The notes under the pieces: generated by a model | Databases searched by the model: none | Told to the model about the DNA's origin: nothing | Seen by the model: the letters and a program-made list of their open reading frames with translations, nothing else | Assembly (NCBI GenBank): GCA_963846925.1 | Contig: CAWJXW010000020.1 | Coordinates: 1-64,000 of the forward strand | DNA from: JAQBQB01 sp963846925 | Lineage (GTDB): Bacteria > Gemmatimonadota > Gemmatimonadetes > Gemmatimonadales > Gemmatimonadaceae | Length of the DNA: 64,000 nucleotides | Reading direction: 5' to 3' | In this document: piece by piece, positions 51,634 to 59,942 of the stretch | Layout: every line of letters starts with the position of its first letter | Position numbering within the stretch: position 1 is the stretch's first letter | Made by a program: the position numbers and the translations under genes

Positions 51634-51664
51634 GCTCGGGCTCCTGCGACGGGAGGGGCGACCG

Positions 51665-52490
51665 CTACAGTCGTTCGACCAGGCCACCGAGCCACGCCAT
51701 GCCGGCGAGGATGGACAACGAGACGAGAAAGAGCAGCCACCCCTCGGTGATGTGCATGAACCCCTCGCCGTACGCCGGGCTCACGTAGTACACGAGGAAT
51801 CCCGTGAGAAACACCCGGATGCCGTTGACGACGATCGCCACCGGAACCGCCAGCAGCAGGAGCGCCACGCGGGTCACCGGCTTCTTGAGCAGCGAGCGCG
51901 CCGAGCAGCACGCCCATGCTGAGGAGCGCGGTCAGCGACCGAAGGCCGCTGCACGCCTCGGTGACGAACAGCTCGCGCCCCGGCAGTTGAATCACGTTTC
52001 CGGCGAGACGGACCGGCACGTTGCGCATCTGGAGGAGCGCCGCGCCCATGCGCGACGCGCGAAACTGGAGCGGCAGCGCGAGCGTCTGCGTGATCAGCTC
52101 CGGCAGCGGAATCGACAGGCAGACGAGAGCGAAGGGGAGCCACCAACGAAGGAGCTGTTTGAAGCCGAACTCGTAGACGGTGATTCCGGCGAGCGCGATC
52201 ACGACCGAGCCGCGCATGGTGAACAGCTCGGCGGCCAACCCGGACGCGGTGCGCACGGCGATCGCGAAAAGCAGCAGCGTGATTCCCAGCGTCCGATTCG
52301 GCTTCGCGTCGGGACCGATGCCCGACTTCCACGCCATCCAGATCGCGACGGGCGCCAGGAGCAGGCCGTGGCCGGCCTCGGGCATGGTCCACCAATCGCG
52401 CGCCAGGAAGTAGATCGGCTTCCCGAACAAGAGGCCGAAAACGACGGCAGTCGCGACCCACGGGAGGTATAGCACCGCACGCGCGCGCAT
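51665..52490 (-). CDS. Exosortase (PEP-CTERM processing transpeptidase), frame broken once
   Basis: An eight-helix membrane cysteine protease-transpeptidase. From 52490 (MRARAVLYLPWVATAVVFGL) helices follow to the catalytic motif ELFVTEACSGLRSLTALL with Cys180. After one frame change near 51900 the other active-site motifs appear: VAIVVNGIRVFLTGF (Arg) and HITEGWLLFLVSLSILAG (His), ending at 51665. All three catalytic elements are thus present and a one-base assembly error is the probable cause of the break. It should cleave the PEP signal of the three PEP-CTERM proteins in this region. It heads a unit with EpsI and the lipid kinase. The exosortase class is not assigned. Confidence 0.88.
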
Positions 52491-52700
52491 CCACCGCGCT
52501 GCCGGAGGCGGCCGATTCCGACGAATCTGAGGAAATCGCAGGAGCGGAAATGCCGGTTTCCATACCCTATTGCCTGATCGAAACGAAGGACGCCAGGCCG
52601 CTACGGAGCTGGGTGGCGCCGTTCAATATACCGTTTTGGCGCCCCAACCCCGCGACGCCAATTCGATACAAGCCAGACGACTGCGAGCCGAGAACAAAAC

Positions 52701-52724
52701 GGGCCGGGCGAACCCGCCCGGCCC
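52701..52724 (-). terminator. Terminator behind PEP-CTERM protein 2
   Basis: A perfect 10-bp G+C stem, GGGCCGGGCG with CGCCCGGCCC, loop AACC; on the minus strand it is followed by TTTTGTT. It stands 26 bp after the PEP-CTERM stop. Confidence 0.85.
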
Positions 52725-52750
52725 AGAAACGTCCGAAAGAAACGCTGCTT

Positions 52751-53440
52751 CTACTCGCGCGTCGACGGCGGCGCGCGGCGCCGAATCCACCGAGCCCGAG
52801 GAGACCCGTGCCCACCAGGAAGAGACTCGCCGGCTCCGGGGTCGTCGTCGTGGTCCCAGTCCGCAGCCCGGCGATCGTTCGCGTAGAAGGTGGCACCCGC
52901 CTTCGCTGCGTTGGTTGAGTCTTCGCCGAGCAACTGACCCTCAGCCGTCGAGAGGCCCTGAATGTGGGCCGCCACATCGCCTCCGGAGATGTCGCCCGGG
53001 GCGCCGGTGTACGTGAAGGTGAATCGACGTCGGTGGACTTCGCGCCGTTCTTGTTGTCGCAGATGACGGTGCTCTGCGGATTCAGGTCGTGCAGCCGGTG
53101 AAATCCCAGCCGTGCAGCTGCCGGCGGCGCAGGGATTCGACGCCGGTGAACGTGCCGCTCGCCGCTCGTGCCGAACAGCCCGAACGCCGAAAACCCGACG
53201 CCGGACCGGGCGAGCCCCGCCGTTGATCGAATTGAGAATCAGCTCCAGGGAATAGCTCTGCGAGCTCGAATGTCCCAATCTGGATCAGACTGAAGCCCGA
53301 GGCAAATGTTCAGCGAGCCGCCCGTGCATGAATTGGCGGTGCTTTCGAGCGTCGTGTCCGCGGCGGCGGTCGACAGCGGAAGAAGCCCAACGGCACCGGC
53401 GACCAAGGCTGATCGAACGCACTCGTCCAAGCGTCAGCAT
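52751..53440 (-). CDS. PEP-CTERM exported protein 2 (frame broken)
   Basis: A paralogue of PEP-CTERM protein 1. The start at 53438-53440 gives MLTLG and then, after an early frame change, VRSALVAGAVGLLPLSTAAA, a signal peptide like that of protein 1. Conserved pieces follow: NSCTGGSLNICLG, SQSYSLELILNSINGG, RFTFTYTGAPGDIS and HIQGLSTAEGQLLGED. The C-terminal signal is TTTTTPEPASLFLVGTGLLG followed by LGGFGAARRRRR. At least four frame changes are needed. The stop at 52751 is the one just before the terminator. It should be processed by the exosortase encoded 260 bp downstream. The breaks may be assembly errors. Confidence 0.7.
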
Positions 53441-53687
53441 CACCCGATTCTCATCTTGATGAGGTTGATCGACACACGTCGGTGCGTTACTTCCGCACGC
53501 CGCGTGCCCGGAGACCGCCGGAGGCGCGGCAAGAGGCCGCAATACCACAAGACGTGATGCAATGAAAGTCGCTTAGCGCTGTCGGAAGCCCCGGAGCACG
53601 CCCTGGACGGGCCCACGGAGTGTGGATGCGCCGCCACAGAACTGCCGTTGGGATCCAACGCTATGCGCGCGAACGAGGCGCAAAAAA

Positions 53688-53712
53688 GGCCGCCGCGATT
53701 GTCGCGGCGGCC
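53688..53712 (-). terminator. Terminator behind PEP-CTERM protein 3
   Basis: A perfect 11-bp stem, GGCCGCCGCGA with TCGCGGCGGCC, loop TTG; on the minus strand it is followed by TTTTTT. It lies 28 bp after the PEP-CTERM stop. Confidence 0.92.
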
Positions 53713-53739
53713 ACCAGCGGTTCGATCCGGAGAAGCGCG

Positions 53740-54406
53740 CTACGACTTTCGACGCCTTCGGCGAATGGACCGCGCCTGCCATTCCGATCAGACCGGTCCC
53801 CACCAGCCACAGACTCGCCGGCTCAGGCGTGGAAGTCGTCGGAGTTGGGGATCCCGTCGCAGGCCTCGTCGTCGAAGTTGAAGCTGCCGATGCCGTTCTT
53901 CCCGGCAGTCGAAAAATCGCTCGCACCGGTGCCGATCTTCATCGAGCATCCGTTCAACACGTCCTGCAGGTGCACCTGGAGGTCGTTCGCGAAGCTGCCG
54001 TCGCTTCCGTTCGCCGTGAACGTGAACGAGGCGAAGTCGCCCTGGTGAAGCCCACCGCCACCGGTCGGTCCCTGCGCGCACTCGCCGAGCCCGGGAAGGC
54101 CGTTGCAGCCGAACCCCCATCCGCCATTCGACGCCCCGTCGACGAGCAGATTGCCGGGGTTGCTCAGCGTGACGCCTCCGTCTTCGACGCAATGCCGAAC
54201 TGATAGAGGCTGGCCGTGCCCGGTGCGCTCGTCACGCTCACCTGGAGGGTGAACGTCGTGCCGATGTTGGTGAGCGAGAAGTCGACGCAGACGTTCGCGC
54301 TTCCCGTGCTGCACACGGTCGTCACGCGTCGCGTGCGCCGAAGGCCAGCGGAGCCGCGCAGACGACGCAGCGCGACGACGCCGGACTTCACGAGACGCTC
54401 AAGCAT
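53740..54406 (-). CDS. PEP-CTERM exported protein 3 (frame broken)
   Basis: The start ATG 54404-54406 overlaps the upstream membrane-protein stop (ATGCTTGA) and has GGAGA eight bases before it. The N-terminal hydrophobic part is disturbed by a frame change; then come GSANVCVDFSLTNIGTTFTL, LQVSVTSAPGTASLYQFGIA, VTLSNPGNLLVDGASNGGWG and GDFASFTFTANGSDGSFAND. The signal is TTSTPEPASLWLVGTGLIGM, and after a last change the ending SIRRRRKS and a stop at 53740. It is more distant from proteins 1 and 2 but has the same design. Three or four frame changes are required. A terminator follows. Cell-surface role unknown. Confidence 0.7.
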
Positions 54407-55016
54407 CCTTGATTCTCCCGAACACGTAACGGAACGACAGGATCAGAGCCGCCAAATACGCGATCTCATACGACGCGCCCATGATCACTGTCCGAACAAT
54501 CGCCTTCTTGATCGCCGTCAGCGGCGGTCCAGGCGGGGAACGTAACGCCAACGGGACGTCGAGCGCAAATAGCACCAGCGCTGCGCCGACCACTAAGAAG
54601 AGACAAAGAAACGCCACGCCCATCACCATTACTCCTTCGCGCTTGGCTCGCGCGAGGAAGCTGGCCAGCAGGATCGTCATGCCGATCGTCAACAGCGGGA
54701 GTGACGCGATCGTCACGGCCGCGGTCCCGAACTCCCACTCCGCGCTGTGAAACGCCGGCGGGTACCACTGGGACACCACGTCGCTGCCGCCGATCACCAC
54801 CAGCAGGAGCCCGAACCAGCCGAACAGCCGCCACGCGGCCTTCGGAGCGCCCTGGGTGAGCGGGTCGCGCGCCCGGCGGTCGGACTGAATGACGACGTGG
54901 GGCGCGGACGTCGGCGTCGTCTCCGGCAGGCCCCCCCCTCTCCCGCGCCTGCTCTCCGTTTCTGCAGCCACAGCGATGCGCTCCGAGTCGCGGACAGGCC
55001 ACCACCAAAGCCTCAC
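54399..55016 (-). CDS. Integral membrane protein of unknown function
   Basis: A 205-residue protein whose first ~65 residues are disordered; from there about four helices follow: RLFGWFGLLLVVIGGSDVVS, AVTIASLPLLTIGMTILLAS, VMVMGVAFLCLFLVVGAALV and VIMGASYEIAYLAALILSFR. The start is taken as GTG 55014-55016, but a later start is possible. Its stop overlaps the start of PEP-CTERM protein 3, so the two are translated together; it may help that protein's export or anchoring. I do not recognise the family. Confidence 0.65.
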   Translation of the reverse strand: MRLWWWPVRDSERIAVAAETESRRGRGGGLPETTPTSAPHVVIQSDRRARDPLTQGAPKAAWRLFGWFGLLLVVIGGSDVVSQWYPPAFHSAEWEFGTAAVTIASLPLLTIGMTILLASFLARAKREGVMVMGVAFLCLFLVVGAALVLFALDVPLALRSPPGPPLTAIKKAIVRTVIMGASYEIAYLAALILSFRYVFGRIKDA

Positions 55017-55076
55017 ACCAAGCGGGGCGGCTATCAGCGAAGAATATGCCAGCCCTCTAAACAGACGGCAACCACA

Positions 55077-56963
55077 TTACCGATATCCCGCCGCCTGCAT
55101 CGCGAACAACTCCGCGTAGAGTCCACCGGACGTCACGAGTTGATCGTGCGTGCCCTGCTCCACGATTTCCCCCTTCGTCAGCACCACGATCCGGTCCGCC
55201 ATGCGAACCGTCGAAAAGCGATGCGAGATGACGACCGCCATGCGGCCCGCCATCAACGCATTGAATCGGAGGAACACGTCGTACTCGGCCCTCGCGTCCA
55301 ACGCCGCCGTGGGCTCGTCGAGAATCAGCAGCTGCGCGTCGCGCATGTAGGCGCGCGCGAGCGCGACCTTCTGCCACTCGCCGCCCGACAGGTCCACGCC
55401 GTCGTCGAAGCGGCGGCCGAGCATCTGCCGGTACGAGCCCGGAAGCTTCGGTAGAAGCGAGGCGGCGAGCGACTTCTCGGCGGCGCGCGCGATCGCCTCA
55501 GGCGGCTGACGCCGTTCGTGCTCGACGGCTCGGCGTCGAGATAGTGCCGCACGTCCTCGACCTCGCCGACGCCGACGTTCTCGTCGAAGCGCATGTCGTA
55601 GCGCACGAAATCCTGGAAGATCACGCCGATCGCGTGGCGCACGTCGTCGAGGTCGTACTCGCGAAGGTCCACGCCGTCGAGAAGGATCCGCCCTTCGCTC
55701 GGGTCGTAGAGGCGCGCCAGGAGCTTGGTGAGCGTGGTCTTCCCCGCGCCGTTCTCGCCCACGAGGGCGACCCGCTCGCCCGGGTGGATCGCGAACGAGA
55801 GATGGCGCACCGCCCATTGCTCGCTGCCCGGATACTGAAAGCCGACGTCCTCGAACACGAAGCCCTGGCGAATGCGGTTTGGGCACGGCGAGCGCGCCCG
55901 GCTTGCTCTTGATCGACGGCTGCATGTCGAAGAAGTCGAACAGGTCCTTCAGGTAGAGGCTCTGCTCGTAGATGCCGCTCGCCGACATGAGCAGCGACTG
56001 AATGAGGTCGCGGCTCTGGCGGAACGACGCGGCGAGAAAGGTGAGCGTGCCGATGGTGATCGCTCCGTGCATCGCGCGCACGAGGACGACGACGTAGGCC
56101 GCGTAGTATCCCGCCGTGCCGACGAGCGAAAGCAGGGAGCTGACGAGCGCTTTCCGGATGACGAGCGACCGGTTCTCGGCATAGAACCGGTCGGAGAGCG
56201 CGCGATACCGGTCGATGAGCCACGGGGCCAGACCGAAGAGCTGGACCTCCTTCGCCGTCCGGTCGCTGGCACCGATGTAGCGCACGTAGTCGAGCTGACG
56301 CCGCTCGGGAGTCCAGCGGAAGAGCAGCGCGTACGAGAGCGCCGCGAAGTGCGTCTCGCCGAGGAAGCTTGGGAGCACCGCGAGCGCCAGGAGCACGAGC
56401 AACCAGGGCGCCTGCGCGGCGAGCGCGACACTCAGCGAGATGAGCGTGAGCATGCTCTGCCCCATCCCGAGGAGCTGTGAGAGCAGCGCGACACGTCCGG
56501 CAGTGCCCTGCCGCGCCCGTTCAAGCCGGTCGTAGAACTTCGGGTCCTCGAACTGATGGAGGTCGAGCGTCGCGGCGTGTTCCATGAGGCGAACGCTCAT
56601 CCGGTTCGTGAAGCGGTCGCCGAGCAGGGACTCGATGAGCCCGGACGTGCGCGCCAACAACTCCCCGGTGACGACCGTAGCCATTTCGAGCGCGACGAGC
56701 ATCCACAGGTGGCGCGACTCGCCACCCACCCGCGCCAATCTGATCACTTCATCGATGATGAGCTTTCCGACCCAGAGGCTGGTGACCGGTACGAAGGAGC
56801 GCGTCACGCGGAGCACGATCATCGCCGCGGTGTATCCGCGGTGGGTCTGCCAGACCAAGCCGATGAGTCTCGGCACCAGGCGCATTGCCGCGAGCCGCTC
56901 GCGGAGCGGCGGTCTGGGGGCTTTCGGATCCGGACGCCCTCTCACGATCATGGGATGACTCAT
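55077..56963 (-). CDS. ABC transporter, fused permease and ATPase (exporter type), frame broken twice
   Basis: A ~628-residue half-transporter. From ATG 56961-56963 or 56949-56951 the membrane domain has six helices (RGYTAAMIVLRVTRSFVPVT, WLLVLLALAVLPSFLG, AGYYAAYVVVLVRAM). After a frame change near 55880 the ATPase begins: Walker A ALVGENGAGKTTLTKLLARL. After a second near 55520 come signature DLSGGEWQKVALARAYMRDA, Walker B LLILDEPTAALDA and switch His in VISHRFSTV. It exports a lipid, peptide or drug by dimerising. Its start lies across that of the divergent sigma-factor gene. The breaks may be assembly errors. Confidence 0.88.
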   Translation of the reverse strand: MSHPMIVRGRPDPKAPRPPLRERLAAMRLVPRLIGLVWQTHRGYTAAMIVLRVTRSFVPVTSLWVGKLIIDEVIRLARVGGESRHLWMLVALEMATVVTGELLARTSGLIESLLGDRFTNRMSVRLMEHAATLDLHQFEDPKFYDRLERARQGTAGRVALLSQLLGMGQSMLTLISLSVALAAQAPWLLVLLALAVLPSFLGETHFAALSYALLFRWTPERRQLDYVRYIGASDRTAKEVQLFGLAPWLIDRYRALSDRFYAENRSLVIRKALVSSLLSLVGTAGYYAAYVVVLVRAMHGAITIGTLTFLAASFRQSRDLIQSLLMSASGIYEQSLYLKDLFDFFDMQPSIKSKPGALAVPKPHSPGLRVRGRRLSVSGQRAMGGAPSLVRDPPGRAGRPRGRERRGEDHAHQAPGAPLRPERRADPSRRRGPSRVRPRRRAPRDRRDLPGFRALRHALRRERRRRRGRGRAALSRRRAVEHERRQPPEAIARAAEKSLAASLLPKLPGSYRQMLGRRFDDGVDLSGGEWQKVALARAYMRDAQLLILDEPTAALDARAEYDVFLRFNALMAGRMAVVISHRFSTVRMADRIVVLTKGEIVEQGTHDQLVTSGGLYAELFAMQAAGYR

Positions 56964-57566
56964 CGGGACAAAGTTACCGGGGACGAGGGTCATACCAACG
57001 ATCCCGAGCCCGGGGCTGTACCATCGGCAGCGGAGGAGGAACGGGCGATCGTCGCGCGCGTGCAGCGCGGCGACGTCGAGTCCTTCGACGCCCTCGTACG
57101 CCGCTACATCGATCGGGCGCTCGTCGTCGCGCGACGCATCACCGGCAACACGCACGACGCCGAGGACCTGGTGCAGGACGCGTTCATGCGCGCGCTCGAC
57201 CGAATCGCCAGTTTCGACAACTCACGTCCGTTTGGTCCGTGGTTCTTTCGCGTACTCACCAACACCGGTCTCAACGCGCGCCGCGCGCGGATGCTGCGCA
57301 TGACGGAACCCGAGGCGGTGGATGCGCCGTCGGGGGACGCCGGGCCGGACGAGGTGGTGGAACGCCTCGAGATTCGGGAGCGGTTCGACGCGGCGCTGGC
57401 GGCGCTCTCGCCTCGCCAGCGCATCATTGTGACCTGGTTCGAGGTGGACGAGGTCCCGTCATCGGAGATCGCCGAACGACTGGGGATTGCGCAGGAGACG
57501 GTTCGGTGGCATTTGCACCAGGCGCGCCTCATCTTGCGCGACGCGCTGGGAATCGTCAGAGATTGA
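56955..57566 (+). CDS. ECF-type sigma-70 factor
   Basis: A 203-residue sigma factor. Region 2 is VESFDALVRRYIDRALVVAR, ITGNTHDAEDLVQDAFMRAL and DRIASFDNSRPFGPWFFRVL; region 4 is LSPRQRIIVTWFEVDEVPSS, EIAERLGIAQETVRWHLHQA and RLILRDAL (the -35-binding helix-turn-helix). The ATG at 56955 overlaps the divergent ABC transporter start. It directs RNA polymerase to a small set of promoters. The next two genes encode a one-helix membrane protein and a CpxP-like protein, the usual anti-sigma and envelope-stress setting. Frame intact. Confidence 0.93.
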   Translation: MTHRDKVTGDEGHTNDPEPGAVPSAAEEERAIVARVQRGDVESFDALVRRYIDRALVVARRITGNTHDAEDLVQDAFMRALDRIASFDNSRPFGPWFFRVLTNTGLNARRARMLRMTEPEAVDAPSGDAGPDEVVERLEIRERFDAALAALSPRQRIIVTWFEVDEVPSSEIAERLGIAQETVRWHLHQARLILRDALGIVRD

Positions 57567-57585
57567 GACGGCCACGGAGACTCGA

Positions 57586-58029
57586 GTGACGCTCCCCCCG
57601 ATGCGCCCTTCCCGCACCAGGCCAGACGATCCGTTGGATCGCGATCCGCCGCGCGATGTGGCGTTGGCCGCTGCGCTGCGGCGCCGCGACGCCGCCGTCT
57701 CGGACACGGACACACTTCGCCGCGCGATCTCGGCCAGCGCGCGCGAGCGCCTCGCCCGTCTCGAGGCAGGCGAAGGCGATCGGTGGTGGGACTGGACCGC
57801 CCGTTGGTCGCACGCGGCGATTCCGATCGCCTGCGCCGCCGGGCTGGTTGGTGTCGCGGTCACCGCGATGCTCGCGCTGCCGGTCGTGGAGGAGCAACAG
57901 GCGTTGCGTGCGCCCGTCGTGGCCTTCGCCGCCGTCGCGTCTCCGGAAGTCACCGGAACACAGCTCACCGACTCACTGGTCGGCCCGGCGACGCACGACT
58001 GGGTCTTGAACGGAGCCGTCTCGCGATGA
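57586..58029 (+). CDS. One-helix membrane protein, probable anti-sigma factor
   Basis: A 147-residue protein from GTG 57586 (GGAG six bases before). An N-terminal charged cytoplasmic part (ARERLARLEAGEGDRWWDW) is followed by one membrane helix (AAIPIACAAGLVGVAVTAML) and a ~45-residue periplasmic end. It lies 19 bp after the ECF sigma gene and overlaps the CpxP-like gene (ATGA). Position and topology are those of membrane anti-sigma factors, but no zinc-finger (HxxxCxxC) or other recognised anti-sigma domain is seen, so the role is inferred. Confidence 0.7.
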   Translation: MTLPPMRPSRTRPDDPLDRDPPRDVALAAALRRRDAAVSDTDTLRRAISASARERLARLEAGEGDRWWDWTARWSHAAIPIACAAGLVGVAVTAMLALPVVEEQQALRAPVVAFAAVASPEVTGTQLTDSLVGPATHDWVLNGAVSR

Positions 58030-58475
58030 CCGCGCGCGGCACGGCCGCCGTCGTTCTGGCGCTGTGCGTTTCCGTCGGGACAATCGCTGGTGTGGTGCTC
58101 GACCGCGTGCTCCTCATCCCAAACCACATCGGCCGCCGCGCCCCGCCGCCCCGCGGCCCGCGCGCACTCTGGCCGGCGAGCCAGGCCGCGTCGCGCGATC
58201 GTCTGGCAACCGAGCTCGCGCTCACGGACTCACAGCGCGTGAAGCTCGACACGGTGCTCTCACGGCAGACCGCTCGCTTCCGCGCCGCGCGCGAAGTGAT
58301 CCAGCCTCAGGTCGACAGCATCTTCCAGCAGACGCGAGCGCAGATCGACTCGATCCTGACGCCGCAGCAGCGGGATCAGCTCCGGAACATCCGCGATCGG
58401 AACTTGTTCGGATTTCCGCCGGGGATCGGGCCACGACCGAGTGATTCGTCGCGGCCACGGCGGAGAGGGCGGTAA
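58026..58475 (+). CDS. CpxP/Spy-like periplasmic heavy-metal-sensor family protein
   Basis: A 149-residue exported protein. An N-terminal helix (GTAAVVLALCVSVGTIAGVV) is followed by a helical domain with TELALTDSQRVKLDTVLSRQ, VIQPQVDSIFQQTRAQIDSI and LTPQQRDQLRNIRD, the LTxxQ repeats of the CpxP/Spy/CnrR family; a Pro/Arg-rich tail closes it. Such proteins sense envelope stress or metals and often keep an anti-sigma or sensor inactive. The start overlaps the previous stop (ATGA), so the three genes form one unit. Frame intact. Confidence 0.85.
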   Translation: MTARGTAAVVLALCVSVGTIAGVVLDRVLLIPNHIGRRAPPPRGPRALWPASQAASRDRLATELALTDSQRVKLDTVLSRQTARFRAAREVIQPQVDSIFQQTRAQIDSILTPQQRDQLRNIRDRNLFGFPPGIGPRPSDSSRPRRRGR

Positions 58476-58529
58476 CGGCGGGCGTGGGGTGCTGGTCTCT
58501 CGCGCGTGGCCGCGTAGCCAGGAGCGAGA

Positions 58530-58775
58530 CCAGCATCGAGCGTCGAGCATCGAGGGGCGAGATCTTGGAACCGCTTTGAACTCCTTCGCCTATACTCACC
58601 ACTGATCCCACCCAGGAATCAGGACCGCTCGACTGCGCAGCTTTCAGACGCCTGACGTCACGAAGCTGAAGACTCGGCTGTCTCACGCCTGGGTGGCCAC
58701 CGTAGCTCGTCAAGGCGCACGGAGTCCAAAGCGGTTCCCGGATCTCGCTCCTCGATGCTCGACGCTCGATGCTGG
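58530..58775. repeat. Long inverted repeat (55-bp arms, 136-bp centre)
   Basis: The arms 58530-58584 and 58721-58775 are complementary at 51 of 55 positions. A second, inner pair (58608-58616 with 58688-58696) adds nine base pairs. The centre also holds CGCCTGACGTC-type words found in other spacers. It sits between the convergent CpxP-like and DUF218 genes. A MITE-like element or a long 3' hairpin are the main readings; no transposase or clear target-site duplication is seen. Confidence 0.85.
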
Positions 58776-58824
58776 ACTGAATCCACGGGCCGGCGCGCAG
58801 TCCCTCTCATCGCTCCCTCCGTCG

Positions 58825-59659
58825 TCAGATCCACCCGCGCAGCCGGTACTTCAGCATCGCCAGCTCTTCGTACAACCAATCCGCCGTAGCGAGCAGGCGT
58901 GTGGTCGACGAGTTGAACGTGTACACGGTGTAGAGCCGCTCGTCGGCCGGAACGCAGGTCACCTGGAAGCCGACCTTCTCGAACGTTCGGCAGGCGCGAC
59001 GGGTGTGGAGCGGGCTGGTGACGACGGCCACGCGTTTCTGGTCGAGTGGGAGCAGGAGCGCGGCGGTCCTCACGGCTTCGTCGCGCGTCGATGGAGACCG
59101 GACCGACGGCGTGCCAGCGGCCCGTGTCCGCGGCGAGATCGATCAGTCGGCGCCGATCCGTGTCCGACTCGAGACGATGATCCGATTCGGAGACCGCGCT
59201 ACGCGTCGTCACGAGCAGACGCGCGCCGTTATCGCGGAACACCGCGAGGCCGGTCAGCAGCCGTTCGACGGCGGCTGGGTCGAGCAGGCTGTCGGCGCTC
59301 ACGGATGACGACAGTACGATCACGGCATCGAGTCGCTCCGCGGGAATCGAGTCTCGGCGGATCAGCGCGTGCACCGGTCCTCTCATGACCGACGTGAAGC
59401 CGATGACGTAAACGAGGACGGCGACGATCGCGCTTCCGATCGCGATTGGTCGCCCCGACACGCGCGCGCCGAGCCACGCACCGACCGCGCTCACGAGGAA
59501 TATCGAGCCACGGAAACGGGATCGGACGCGGAAGACCGGTCGCCTCGTACACGACGACGAACACGAAACCAATCGACGCGCCGATGATTGCGCCGGGCCA
59601 ATTCGCGCGCGGATGTTTGCGCGCGCCGTGCAGGTAGACGGGAGTCTTCAGCGGGCCAT
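58825..59659 (-). CDS. DUF218 (ElyC/SanA/YdcF-type) membrane protein, frame broken
   Basis: The C-terminal domain is a DUF218 fold: LDAVIVLSSSVSADSLLDPA, FRDNGARLLVTTRSAVS, then, after a frame change near 59085, RDEAVRTAALLLPLDQKRVA, VVTSPLHTRRACRTFEKVG and a C-terminal WLYEELAMLKYRLRGWI. The N-terminal part has two or three helices (PGAIIGASIGFVFVVVYEA; GSAIVAVLVYVIGFTSVM) and needs two further changes near 59535 and 59650; the start is then ATG 59657-59659. Family members act in envelope biogenesis and vancomycin sensitivity (SanA, ElyC). The breaks may be assembly errors. Confidence 0.7.
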
Positions 59660-59784
59660 GCCGGGTGAAATGTTCTTAGGACGACGAGCGAACGCGCTCG
59701 AGCGTCCCATCACAGTGTAGCGGTACCTACGCGTCGGATATATTCCCCCGAGATTGGCGATTCGTGCTAGATTTGCTGGAGTCG

Positions 59785-59875
59785 GGGGAGGTGGCCGAGA
59801 GGCTGAAGGCGGCGGTTTGCTAAACCGTTATACGGGCTTAAACCCGTATCGAGGGTTCGAATCCCTCCCTTCCCG
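59785..59875 (+). tRNA. tRNA-Ser (anticodon GCU)
   Basis: GGGGAGG pairs with CCTTCCC (one G-U pair); anticodon loop TTGCTAA carries GCT; the long variable arm TACGGGCTTAAACCCGTA and T loop TTCGAAT are present. Length 91 nt with discriminator G. No CCA is encoded. A frame open across it into gltX is coincidental. Confidence 0.96.
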
Positions 59876-59942
59876 TAAGAACGGCGTGAGCCCGCGACCG
59901 GCGGGCTCTCGTCGTTTTCGGAACGACGAATCGCACCATCCC

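Noticed and set aside
59754..59942. Longer gltX start reading through tRNA-Ser
   Set aside because: The added residues are the translated tRNA; the ATG at 59943 gives the normal GltX N-terminus.
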